From Dehalococcoidia bacterium (lineage in GTDB: Bacteria > Chloroflexota > Dehalococcoidia > JACQUA01), in contig JAUYHV010000063.1 in NCBI GenBank assembly GCA_030689845.1, positions 1 through 24,752 of the forward strand: DNA of 24,752 bases. Reading direction: 5' to 3'. Both the position numbers and the translations under genes were made by a program. The notes beneath the pieces are model-generated. The model made no database searches and was not told the DNA's origin. It saw only the letters and a list, made by a program, of their open reading frames with translations. Of this stretch, positions 13,619 through 20,740 are shown piece by piece. The first letter of the stretch is position 1. Each line of letters starts with the position of its first letter.

Positions 13619-14790
13619 AATCACTGGTTATTCTCGGCTCAACGGGCTCAATTGGCAGGCAGACACTGGATGTTGTCCGGGCATTCCCCGATGAATTTAA
13701 AATTACCGGCCTGGCAGCGGGGGGTAACACGACGCTGCTGGCCCGGCAGGTACAGGAGTTTCATCCTGAATTCATAAGCATCGGGGAGCCAAACGACAAA
13801 ACTTTCACGGCAGCTATAAGCGGCCGTCTTTCAGGGAAAAAACCTGAATTAGTATGCATGGAAGAGATGGTTGCCCAAACCGGAGTTGATGCTGTCGTAG
13901 TAGCAACAACAGGCGTGGCGGGGATTTTACCTACCCTGACCGCTATAGATGCCGGTAAGGAAATCGTCCTGGCAAATAAAGAGGTGCTGGTCATGGCCGG
14001 ACGTATAGTGATGGAGAAAGCCCGGGTTAAGGGCGTTCCTATCCTGCCCATGGATAGCGAGCACAGCGCAGTCTGGCAGTGCCTCTGGGGAGAAAATGCT
14101 TCAGGGGATACAGCAAGCAATGTCTCCCGTTTGATTCTCACGGCTTCGGGAGGCCCCTTCCACGGCTACAGCAAAGAAGAGCTTACCGGAGTCACCAGAG
14201 AGGACGCTCTCCACCACCCCACATGGAAAATGGGCAAAAAAATTACAATAGATTCTGCCACCCTGTTTAACAAGGGCATTGAGATTATTGAAGCCCACTG
14301 GCTTTTCGGGATACCGTATTCCGATATAGACGTAATTATTCACCCGGAAAGTATTATTCACTCCATGGTGGAATTTCGGGACGGGTCCATAAAGGCCCAG
14401 TTGGGCAGCCCGGACATGAGGATACCCATTCAATTAGCCCTGACTTACCCCCGGAGATTGCCCAATCCCGGGCTTCCCCACCTTGATTTCAACACGGTAA
14501 AAAGCCTCTCTTTTAAAAATCCCGACGTGGACAAATTCCCCTGCTTACGCCTCGCCCGGGAGGCAGGGTTACGGGGAGGAACTTTCCCGGCAGCTGTCAG
14601 CGCCGCCGACGAGATCGCGGTAGACCTTTTTTTAGCAGGCAAAATCGGCTTCACCGACATTCCCGCACTGCTGGAAAAAGTGCTGGATAGCCACAAAGGT
14701 ATTGCCGTTCCGGGCTTAGATGACATTATGGAAGCCGATGCCTGGGCGCGAAGACAAACTTTTAACCTGGCTGCGGTATCGGCATGCTAA
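13615..14790 (+). CDS. dxr: 1-deoxy-D-xylulose 5-phosphate reductoisomerase
   Basis: Dxr converts DXP to 2-C-methyl-D-erythritol 4-phosphate with NADPH, the committed step of the MEP isoprenoid pathway. The 391-residue protein has the NADPH loop GSTGSIGRQTLDVV near residue 8, LANKEVLVMAG near 120, the metal and substrate site MDSEHSAVWQ near 145, and SGGPFHGYS near 180 (the flexible loop). KMGKKITIDSATLFNKGIEIIEAHWLF lies near 205-230, split here only by normal sequence. It overlaps cdsA by four bases and rseP by seven, so translation is tightly coupled. IspG of the same pathway is encoded downstream. Confidence 0.97.
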   Translation: MKSLVILGSTGSIGRQTLDVVRAFPDEFKITGLAAGGNTTLLARQVQEFHPEFISIGEPNDKTFTAAISGRLSGKKPELVCMEEMVAQTGVDAVVVATTGVAGILPTLTAIDAGKEIVLANKEVLVMAGRIVMEKARVKGVPILPMDSEHSAVWQCLWGENASGDTASNVSRLILTASGGPFHGYSKEELTGVTREDALHHPTWKMGKKITIDSATLFNKGIEIIEAHWLFGIPYSDIDVIIHPESIIHSMVEFRDGSIKAQLGSPDMRIPIQLALTYPRRLPNPGLPHLDFNTVKSLSFKNPDVDKFPCLRLAREAGLRGGTFPAAVSAADEIAVDLFLAGKIGFTDIPALLEKVLDSHKGIAVPGLDDIMEADAWARRQTFNLAAVSAC

Positions 14791-15839
14791 CCATTGTCTC
14801 TTTCGCCGGGGTCCTTATTCTCCTTATCCTGGTCCACGAGTTTGGCCATTTCATCACGGCGAAGTTGGCAGGGGTCAAAGTAGAAGAATTCGGCCTGGGC
14901 TTCCCGCCGAAGATTTTTGGCTTTAAGGTAGGGGAAACCGAATATACCCTGAACATGGTCCCCCTTGGAGGTTTCTGCCGTTTACTCGGTGAGGAAGACC
15001 CAAAGGAAAAAAGGAGCCTGGCAAGCAGAAATAAGGGAATTCGGATCCTTGTTTTAAGCGCCGGCTCCCTTATGAACCTGGTGCTGCCGTTTTTTCTTTT
15101 TACCGCCAGTTTTATGGTCCCCCACCCCGTGTTTTCCGAGCAGGTGCGGGTTGAGTCGGTATCCCCGGACTCCCCCGCCGCCGCGGCGGGAATCCAGCCG
15201 GGAGACGTCATCCTGGAGATAAACGGCGCCGAGGTAAAAAACCGGGCGGACCTGACGATTAACATCCGGCGTAACCTGGGAAAAGAGATAAAACTTCTCC
15301 TGAAAAATAGCCAGGAGGCGCCCAGGACGGTAACCCTGGTACCGCGCTTGAATCCGCCCTCTGAGCAGGGCGCTATAGGAATTTTACTCAGCCCGCCGGA
15401 GATGACCGGCGCCAAAGAAACCAAGCCTGTCTGGGAAGCAGTACCTCTTGGGATTAAGACTACATGGGATACGCTGGTTTTATTCCGCAACGAGATCGCT
15501 GGCTGGTTTATTACAAAGCAGGCTCCTGAGGTATCGGGACCAATCGGCATAGCACGATTTACAGGAGTTGTAGCCCAGGCAGGATTAGGCCCCCTTCTCG
15601 CTTTCACGGCCATAATTAGCATTAACTTGGCCATAGTCAACCTGCTGCCTGTCCCCGGCCTGGACGGTGGACGCCTGGTATTCGTATTCCTGGAATTTTT
15701 CATGCGGGGAAAGCGGATTTCTCCCGCCAGAGAACGCATCGTCCACTTCATCGGATTTGCCATGTTGATATCCCTGGTCCTGCTGGTAAGCTATTTCGAC
15801 GTTATGAGGCTAGTATCCGGGGACAGCCTGTTCCCTTAG
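14784..15839 (+). CDS. rseP: Site-2 intramembrane zinc metalloprotease RseP/RasP
   Basis: Site-2 proteases cut transmembrane helices, releasing anti-sigma factors and clearing signal-peptide remnants. The 351-residue protein has the zinc motif H18-E-F-G-H22 in its first membrane segment, one PDZ domain at about 118-190 (SPAAAAGIQPGDVILEING), SGPIGIA at 251-257, and the third ligand region LLPVPGLDGGRL at 287-298. The single PDZ and the length fit the Gram-positive RasP type. The ATG overlaps dxr by seven bases. A weak hairpin with a U-tract follows at about 15877-15898. Confidence 0.95.
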   Translation: MLTIVSFAGVLILLILVHEFGHFITAKLAGVKVEEFGLGFPPKIFGFKVGETEYTLNMVPLGGFCRLLGEEDPKEKRSLASRNKGIRILVLSAGSLMNLVLPFFLFTASFMVPHPVFSEQVRVESVSPDSPAAAAGIQPGDVILEINGAEVKNRADLTINIRRNLGKEIKLLLKNSQEAPRTVTLVPRLNPPSEQGAIGILLSPPEMTGAKETKPVWEAVPLGIKTTWDTLVLFRNEIAGWFITKQAPEVSGPIGIARFTGVVAQAGLGPLLAFTAIISINLAIVNLLPVPGLDGGRLVFVFLEFFMRGKRISPARERIVHFIGFAMLISLVLLVSYFDVMRLVSGDSLFP

Positions 15840-15876
15840 CTCCCTACGGTATTTAAGCCTATTTTTTTTACGTTAC

Positions 15877-15898
15877 AAAACCCGGTCAGGGTGTTTTT
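15877..15898 (+). terminator. Possible weak terminator after rseP
   Basis: AAAACCC, a short loop and GGGTGTTTTT form a hairpin with one bulged G followed by U residues. It lies 38 bases after the rseP stop. The opening ACAAAACCCGG is also found in the stronger hairpin before proS. The rest of the 267-base rseP-ispG gap holds no clear gene or riboswitch. TTGCAG with a 17-base spacer and CAGAAT, upstream of ispG, is only a weak promoter candidate. Confidence 0.35.
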
Positions 15899-16106
15899 CA
15901 AGAAAAGCCGCGGATTGCTTTCCTGATAAAACCCACCTAACCTGAAAAGTGCTGCTGAAATGATAATAGAACTTAACCTTAAATATCATTCCTTCGATAA
16001 CCCGAAATATTGCAGTCGGCCTGGACCCGGTTCAGAATTTTTCAGGTGTGCCCTTAACGTTATCCCGGTATCTTTGGTTTGATGTTTAAAAAACCCGAGG
16101 TTTCCA

Positions 16107-17174
16107 GTGTACATACGGCGTAAAAGTAAACCGATAAAAATAGGCGATGTGGTCATAGGCGGCGACGCGCCGGTTGTAGTTCAATCCATGACGAAGACTC
16201 CCACCCAGGATATCGCCGCTACAGTACGGCAAATCAAAGACCTGGAAAATTGCGGCTGTGAGATCGTGCGCCTGGCTGTTCCGGACATGGAAGCAGTAGA
16301 GGCGCTGCCAGCTATACTAAAGCAGGCAAAAGTGCCTCTGATAGCTGATATCCACTTTGACTACCGCCTGGCTCTCGGAGCTCTCCATGCAGGGGTGCAT
16401 GGCCTGCGCCTGAACCCCGGCAACATTGGAGAGCCGGACAAGGTAGGAGCAGTCGCAAAAGAAGCCCGGGACCGGGAAGTCCCGATACGGATAGGGGTCA
16501 ACGCCGGCAGTTTACCCCGGTGGGCAGCCGAAGGGCTGAACGAAGAAAACCTGGCATCCCGCATGGTTGAGGTGGCCGTTAAGCAGGTGCAACTACTGGA
16601 AGACCTGGACTTTGACCTGATTAAAGTATCCCTGAAAGCCTTCGATGTCCCCGGAACTGTTGAGGCTTACAAGTTAATAGCTGAAAAAATTCCCTATCCA
16701 CTACACCTGGGAATAACCGAGTCGGGGCCGTTTCGCAGCGGGGTTATCCGCAGTTCAGTGGGGCTCGGCACCTTGCTTTACATGGGAATCGGGGATACCA
16801 TCCGCGTCTCCCTAACCGCCAGCCCGGAGGACGAGGTTTTTGCCGCCTTCGAGATACTCAAAAGTCTTAATCTCAGGGAAAAGGGTCCAACCCTGGTGAG
16901 CTGCCCTTCCTGTGGACGGGTGGAAGTGGATATCATGGGACTGGTCCAGGCCGTGGAAGCCAAACTGGCCGTCATGTCCACACCGGTAAAAGTTGCCGTC
17001 ATGGGGTGTATCGTAAACGGCCCCGGGGAGGCCCGGGATGCCGACGTGGGATTGGCCTGCGGCAAAGGCAGGGGTGTGGTATTCAGGAAAGGCGAACCCG
17101 TTCGCACTGTGGACGAAAAGGACTTTCTCCCGGCCCTGATGGAAGAAATCGATAAATTCACCGGAAAAACATAA
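16107..17174 (+). CDS. ispG: 4-hydroxy-3-methylbut-2-enyl diphosphate synthase (IspG/GcpE)
   Basis: IspG is the [4Fe-4S] enzyme that makes HMBPP from cyclic MEcPP in the MEP pathway. The 355-residue, two-domain protein has PVVVQSMTKTPTQD near the N-terminus of the TIM barrel and RLNPGNIG at 101-108. The cluster ligands are C266 and C269 (SCPSCGR), C301 and E308 (GCIVNGPGE). The GTG start is preceded by GAGGT at a suitable distance; the nearby ATG at 16082 is in another frame. It sits in the dxr-rseP-ispG-proS order seen in Clostridia. The 364 bases after it hold a MITE-like repeat and a terminator-like hairpin. Confidence 0.96.
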   Translation: MYIRRKSKPIKIGDVVIGGDAPVVVQSMTKTPTQDIAATVRQIKDLENCGCEIVRLAVPDMEAVEALPAILKQAKVPLIADIHFDYRLALGALHAGVHGLRLNPGNIGEPDKVGAVAKEARDREVPIRIGVNAGSLPRWAAEGLNEENLASRMVEVAVKQVQLLEDLDFDLIKVSLKAFDVPGTVEAYKLIAEKIPYPLHLGITESGPFRSGVIRSSVGLGTLLYMGIGDTIRVSLTASPEDEVFAAFEILKSLNLREKGPTLVSCPSCGRVEVDIMGLVQAVEAKLAVMSTPVKVAVMGCIVNGPGEARDADVGLACGKGRGVVFRKGEPVRTVDEKDFLPALMEEIDKFTGKT

Positions 17175-17210
17175 TAGCCGCCAGGCTGGCTTTCGACCCG
17201 GGAATGTTAC

Positions 17211-17315
17211 GAGACTCCCGCGAAACTTATAAAAGTGCTTTCAAATCCCCCTTAATCCCCCTTTAATAAAGGGGGATTAAGGGGGATTTGTGGCGTTCCG
17301 CGGAAGGCTTTATTA
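17211..17315 (+). repeat. MITE-like palindromic repeat, copy 2
   Basis: This is the inverted partner of 1753-1860, sitting between ispG and proS. It contains a perfect palindrome with 23-base arms (17243-17265 and 17267-17289) around a single central A, made of AAATCCCCCTTAATCCCCC plus TTTA and its complement. The outer ends read CTCCCGCGAAAC on the left and GCCTTCCGCGGAAC (complement strand) on the right, an imperfect terminal inverted repeat. No coding capacity is present. As RNA it could form a very stable hairpin and affect read-through from ispG to proS. Confidence 0.88.
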
Positions 17316-17370
17316 CCTGTTCACTTTCCTCTTTTTTCTTTTTTCCATTGGACAGTAAATAAGTAGTATT

Positions 17371-17454
17371 GGTTTTGTCCCGTAATTGTGTGATAATTAG
17401 GAATTATTAAAGAGGCCTGTGCCCCGGCGACAAAACCCGGTTGCGGGTTTTATC
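17371..17454 (+). promoter_or_regulatory. Terminator hairpin with possible antiterminator upstream of proS
   Basis: AAAACCCG (17432-17439), loop GTTG and CGGGTTTT (17444-17451) make a perfect 8-bp hairpin ending in U residues. GGTTTTGTC at 17371-17379 is the exact complement of GACAAAACC at 17429-17437. It could therefore pair with the left terminator arm and exclude the terminator, which is the logic of an attenuator. No T-box sequence or known riboswitch core is recognisable. An alternative reading is a promoter inside this block: TTGGTT, 17 bases, GATAAT at 17392-17397 with TG before it. In that case the upstream arm would not be transcribed and the hairpin would be an ordinary short leader structure. 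Confidence 0.5.
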
Positions 17455-17538
17455 CCGGGATATATTTATCTGTTTCATGGATTTTCTGTACATTTTCTTT
17501 TCGTTTTAAACAAAATTTATTGATATGAGGGTATACCA

Positions 17539-19245
17539 TTGCGTTTAAGCAGGCTTTTCGGAAAGAGACAGAGGGAAATACCTGCCGAGGCGGACAATAT
17601 AAGCCACCAGCTTCTCCTGCGCAGCGGCATGATCCAGCCCATAGCCGCAGGCATATATTCCTTCCTGCCCCTGGCCTTGCGGACCCTTCGGAAAATTGAG
17701 CAAATCGTCCGGGAGGAAATGGACAACGCCGGGGGACAGGAGTTGCTCATGCCTGCCCTTCAACCCCTGGAGCTTTGGGAAAAGACAGGCAGGCACCTTG
17801 CCTTCGGCAGCACCCTTTTCACCCTGGATGACCGCAGGCAACGCAAGCTCATTCTCGGCCCTACCCACGAAGAGATAATCACCTTCCTGGTGCGCCACCA
17901 TGTCCAGAGCTATAAAGACCTCCCTCAGATGCTATATCAGATACAGACGAAGTTCAGAGACGAACCCCGCCCCAGGGGGGGGCTCCTACGCGTCAGGGAG
18001 TTCCCCATGAAGGACCTCTACAGCTTCGACACAGACGAATCCGGCCTGGAAGAGTCCTATCAGAAGATGGTCCAGGCCTACAAGAACATATATACCCGGT
18101 GCGGCCTGCCCTTTATCATGGTGGAAGCCGATAGCGGCGCCATAGGCGGCAAAGAGTCCCACGAGTTCATGCTGATTGCCGACAGCGGTGAAGATGAAAT
18201 CCTTTACTGCAAGTCCTGCGGGTATGCCGCCAACCTGGAGAAGGCTGTCAGCAAAAGAACTTCCGTCGAAGGCGGCCAGCCGCTGCCCGTCGAGGAAATA
18301 GAGACGCCGGGAGTTACGTCGATTGCCGAAGTGGCAGGCTTCCTCAACATCACCGAAAACCGCACATTGAAAGCCGTTTTTTATATGGCGGATGGCCATC
18401 TCGTCTTCGTCACCACCAGGGGAGACGTGGATGTCAATGAAGTTAAGCTGAAAAACACGCTTAAATGCCTGGACCTCCGCCTGGCCCGTGAAGACGAGGT
18501 TAGCCAAGCGGGGATTGTAGCCGGGTATGCTTCCCTTGTCGGGTTAAAAGGCATAAAGTCGGTGGCCGATGAGTCGGTGACCCTGGGCAGCAATTTCGCT
18601 GCAGGGGGCAATAAACCGGGCTGCCACCTGAAAAACGTCAACTATCCCCGGGACTTCAATGCGGACATATTGACCGACATTTCCCTGACCCGGGAGGGGG
18701 ACGGCTGTCCGAAATGCGGGGAGAGCCTCTTAATTACCAGGGGAGTTGAGGTGGGGCACGTTTTCAAGCTGGGTACTTTCCTGAGCGAAAAAATGGGAGC
18801 TTATTACCTGGACCAGAACGGCGTCCAGAAGCCCATTATCATGGGATGTTACGGCATCGGTATAGGCAGGATCCTGGCCGGAGCCATAGAGCAAAACCAC
18901 GACGAAGCGGGCATAATCTGGCCGGTTCCCATAGCGCCATACCAGGTCTACCTGGGACCTATATTCATTGATAAAGAGGGGATCGCCGAAGCCGGCGAGC
19001 GTCTTTACCGTGAGCTTGAAGAAGCGGGATTCGAAGTCCTGTACGATGACAGGATGGAGTCCCCGGGAGTGAAGTTCAACGATGCCGATTTGCTGGGTAT
19101 TCCTGTCCGGCTCACCCTCAGCCCCAGGACACTGAAAAACAGCACCGTGGAGGTAAAGAAAAGGGGCGAAAAAGAAAGCCGGATTGTCCCCCTGGAGGGA
19201 ATAACCGGATTTTTAAAAGATATATTAATGAAAAAAGGCAGTTAA
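17539..19245 (+). CDS. proS: Prolyl-tRNA synthetase, bacterial type with editing domain
   Basis: ProRS charges tRNA-Pro. The 568-residue protein is the bacterial type. Motif 1 is near GMIQPIAAGIYSFLPLALR; GPTHEE is at 107-112; motif 2 runs from FRDEPRPRGG at 139 to MKDLYSF near 163. The editing insertion that removes Ala-tRNA-Pro spans about 225-390, with LKAVFYM near 277. Motif 3 is GCYGIGIGRILAG at 436-448, and the anticodon-binding domain fills 465-565. The start is TTG with GAGGGT upstream. The leader carries the terminator-like hairpin at 17432-17454. Downstream, polC and rimP would be expected, but a PurM-like gene follows after one base. Confidence 0.97.
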   Translation: MRLSRLFGKRQREIPAEADNISHQLLLRSGMIQPIAAGIYSFLPLALRTLRKIEQIVREEMDNAGGQELLMPALQPLELWEKTGRHLAFGSTLFTLDDRRQRKLILGPTHEEIITFLVRHHVQSYKDLPQMLYQIQTKFRDEPRPRGGLLRVREFPMKDLYSFDTDESGLEESYQKMVQAYKNIYTRCGLPFIMVEADSGAIGGKESHEFMLIADSGEDEILYCKSCGYAANLEKAVSKRTSVEGGQPLPVEEIETPGVTSIAEVAGFLNITENRTLKAVFYMADGHLVFVTTRGDVDVNEVKLKNTLKCLDLRLAREDEVSQAGIVAGYASLVGLKGIKSVADESVTLGSNFAAGGNKPGCHLKNVNYPRDFNADILTDISLTREGDGCPKCGESLLITRGVEVGHVFKLGTFLSEKMGAYYLDQNGVQKPIIMGCYGIGIGRILAGAIEQNHDEAGIIWPVPIAPYQVYLGPIFIDKEGIAEAGERLYRELEEAGFEVLYDDRMESPGVKFNDADLLGIPVRLTLSPRTLKNSTVEVKKRGEKESRIVPLEGITGFLKDILMKKGS

Positions 19246-19246
19246 T

Positions 19247-20365
19247 ATGAATCCTGGGAAAGGGACCAAAAGGAAAAACATAAAAGCGGGCTATCCGGGT
19301 TCAGGAGTTGACAGCTCCGGGGAAGAAAAAGCCCTCAGCGGGCTGCTCCGCTGGGTAAACAAGACCTTCGACTTCCGGACCGGACAGGGAAGGGTATGTC
19401 TTCCCGTGGGATTTTATGCTAACGTCCTGGAAATCGGCGATAACTCCGGCCTGGCATTTTCCACCGACGGGGTGGGGACTAAGCTCATCATCGCCCAGAT
19501 GATGAACAAGTATGACACCATCGGCATCGACTGCGTCGCCATGAATGCCAACGACATAATCTGCGTGGGCGCGGAACCTTTTTCCTTTGTCGATTACATA
19601 GCCGTACAAAAAATTATCCCCGGAATGATTGAACAAATCGGCAAGGGCCTGTACGAAGGAGCACGGATGGCCAACGTGAATATCTGCGGGGGGGAGATAG
19701 CCCAGGTAAAGGAAATGATAAGAGGCGTGAGGAGGGAACACGGCTTCGACATAGCCGGGACCTGTGTCGGCCTGGTGCCCCTGGACAGGATAATCGTAGG
19801 CCAGGATATCGAGGAAAACGATGTCATCGTCGGGTTCAAAAGCAGCGGCATACACAGCAACGGCCTGACCCTGGCCCGGAAAATCCTTTTAAAAAATACT
19901 GGGTTCAAGTATGACAAATATTTCCCCGAGCTGGGACGGACCCTGGGGGAAGAGCTTCTGGAACCGACGCGTATATATGTGCCTGAGGTCATGGAAATCC
20001 TTCGCTCAAACTTAAAGGTAAAGGCGCTGCTCCATATCACCGGCGACGGCCTCCTAAACCTGACCCGGGTTAAAGCCTCTGTACGGTTCAATATTACGAA
20101 ATGGCCCCGGCCTCCGGCCGTTTTCGGCCTCATGCAGGACATCGGGCAAGTGAGCGATGCTGAGATGTTTAAAGTGTTCAATATGGGCATAGGGTTCTGC
20201 CTGGTAGTCCCGAAAGCCGATGCCCCAAAAGTTATTACCATTGCAAAAAAGCACGGGACAGAGGCCATGGAAATAGGCTACACCAGCCGCGACAGGGAAA
20301 GAAGCGTCTATATCGAGCCAAAGAAACTTATAAGCAAAGGTAGCGAGTTCGCCACGGCTGTTTAG
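19247..20365 (+). CDS. purM: PurM-like phosphoribosylformylglycinamidine cyclo-ligase (AIR synthase), archaeal-looking
   Basis: PurM closes the imidazole ring of AIR from FGAM and ATP in purine synthesis. The 372-residue protein has the family core: STDGVGTKL at 72-80, DTIGIDCVAMNANDIICVGAEP at 90-111 region, CGGE at 147-150, SGIHSNGLTLARK at 200-212, GEELLEPTRIYVPEV at 234-248, LLHITGDGLLN at 261-271 and FNMGIGF at 311-317. HITGDGLLNL (rather than HITGGGL-EN) and AMNANDIICVGAEPFSFVDY resemble archaeal PurM sequences as I remember them. About 20 extra basic residues open the protein. It starts one base after the proS stop. No other purine gene is near. It could be the only PurM, a second copy, or a paralogue with another substrate. 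Confidence 0.82.
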   Translation: MNPGKGTKRKNIKAGYPGSGVDSSGEEKALSGLLRWVNKTFDFRTGQGRVCLPVGFYANVLEIGDNSGLAFSTDGVGTKLIIAQMMNKYDTIGIDCVAMNANDIICVGAEPFSFVDYIAVQKIIPGMIEQIGKGLYEGARMANVNICGGEIAQVKEMIRGVRREHGFDIAGTCVGLVPLDRIIVGQDIEENDVIVGFKSSGIHSNGLTLARKILLKNTGFKYDKYFPELGRTLGEELLEPTRIYVPEVMEILRSNLKVKALLHITGDGLLNLTRVKASVRFNITKWPRPPAVFGLMQDIGQVSDAEMFKVFNMGIGFCLVVPKADAPKVITIAKKHGTEAMEIGYTSRDRERSVYIEPKKLISKGSEFATAV

Positions 20366-20606
20366 CCAGCATTGCTTTTTCTGCCGCCGGGGGGGGGCAG
20401 GTCCAACACCATAATCCCTGAGTCGATTTTCATTTGCCTATCATTGCCAGAAAAGCGTGGCAATCCCATTTGCCCTTGCTGCTATTTCTGTGATTGTTCC
20501 GGCAATCCAGACCTCGATCGACACTGAACTCCGTGCATCAAAGTTCCCAACAGCCAGATGAGGTTGTTTAAGCTTCGTCCATGAATTAAGACAGCGCTGA
20601 TACCCC
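20366..20606. other. Non-coding stretch between purM and the nusA promoter
   Basis: In most Firmicutes rimP, and often polC, would lie between proS and nusA. Neither is present, and no rimP fragment could be read in any frame here. The stretch begins with a run of nine G residues (20389-20397) flanked by CTGCC and CAG, without a U-tract. A 69-codon minus-strand frame (20441-20650) overlaps the nusA promoter, resembles nothing I recognise and is probably chance. Confidence 0.6.
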
Positions 20607-20635
20607 TTGAATAATTGTGGGGGCTGTGTTATATT
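20607..20635 (+). promoter_or_regulatory. Extended -10 promoter for nusA-ylxR-infB
   Basis: TTGAAT (20607-20612), a 17-base spacer and TATATT (20630-20635) preceded by TGT form a strong sigma-A-type promoter. Transcription would start near 20642, about 100 bases before nusA and just ahead of the hairpin at 20660-20684. Confidence 0.72.
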
Positions 20636-20659
20636 GTTCTTAATATACATCTTTATCTT

Positions 20660-20684
20660 AAAAGTGGGCGAATCCCACTTTTTT
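20660..20684 (+). promoter_or_regulatory. Leader hairpin with U-tract (rimP-leader-like attenuator)
   Basis: AAAAGTGGG, loop CGAAT and CCCACTTTTTT form a 9-bp hairpin running into a U-tract, about 18 bases after the predicted start of transcription. It has the form of an intrinsic terminator placed in the 5' leader. It resembles the GTGGG/CCCAC hairpin commonly found ahead of rimP in Firmicutes. Here rimP is missing and the hairpin leads directly to nusA. NusA binds nascent terminator hairpins, so autoregulation is a reasonable inference but is not shown by the sequence. Confidence 0.65.
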
Positions 20685-20740
20685 GTTGTATATCAAGGTA
20701 ATTTAATAGAATAATTCAGGTTCAGGTTGAACGGTAAATT

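Noticed and set aside
14762..15763. A 333-codon minus-strand frame opposite rseP
   Set aside because: It is a shadow of the rseP frame: rich in Arg, Pro and Ser, with no domain, and lying exactly opposite a well-supported gene.
15959..15990. AATGATA/TATCATT inverted repeat in the rseP-ispG gap
   Set aside because: Seven-base AT-rich arms with an 18-base loop are expected by chance, and there is no U-tract or link to a start site.
17175..17538. T-box riboswitch in front of proS
   Set aside because: I looked for the conserved T-box antiterminator bulge (TGGNACCGCG type) and the AGAGTA-like loops and found neither. Only a simple hairpin with a possible competing arm is present.
20441..20650. 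A 69-codon minus-strand frame between purM and nusA
   Set aside because: It overlaps the strong nusA promoter and leader, has no ribosome binding site that I can see, and matches no family I recognise.
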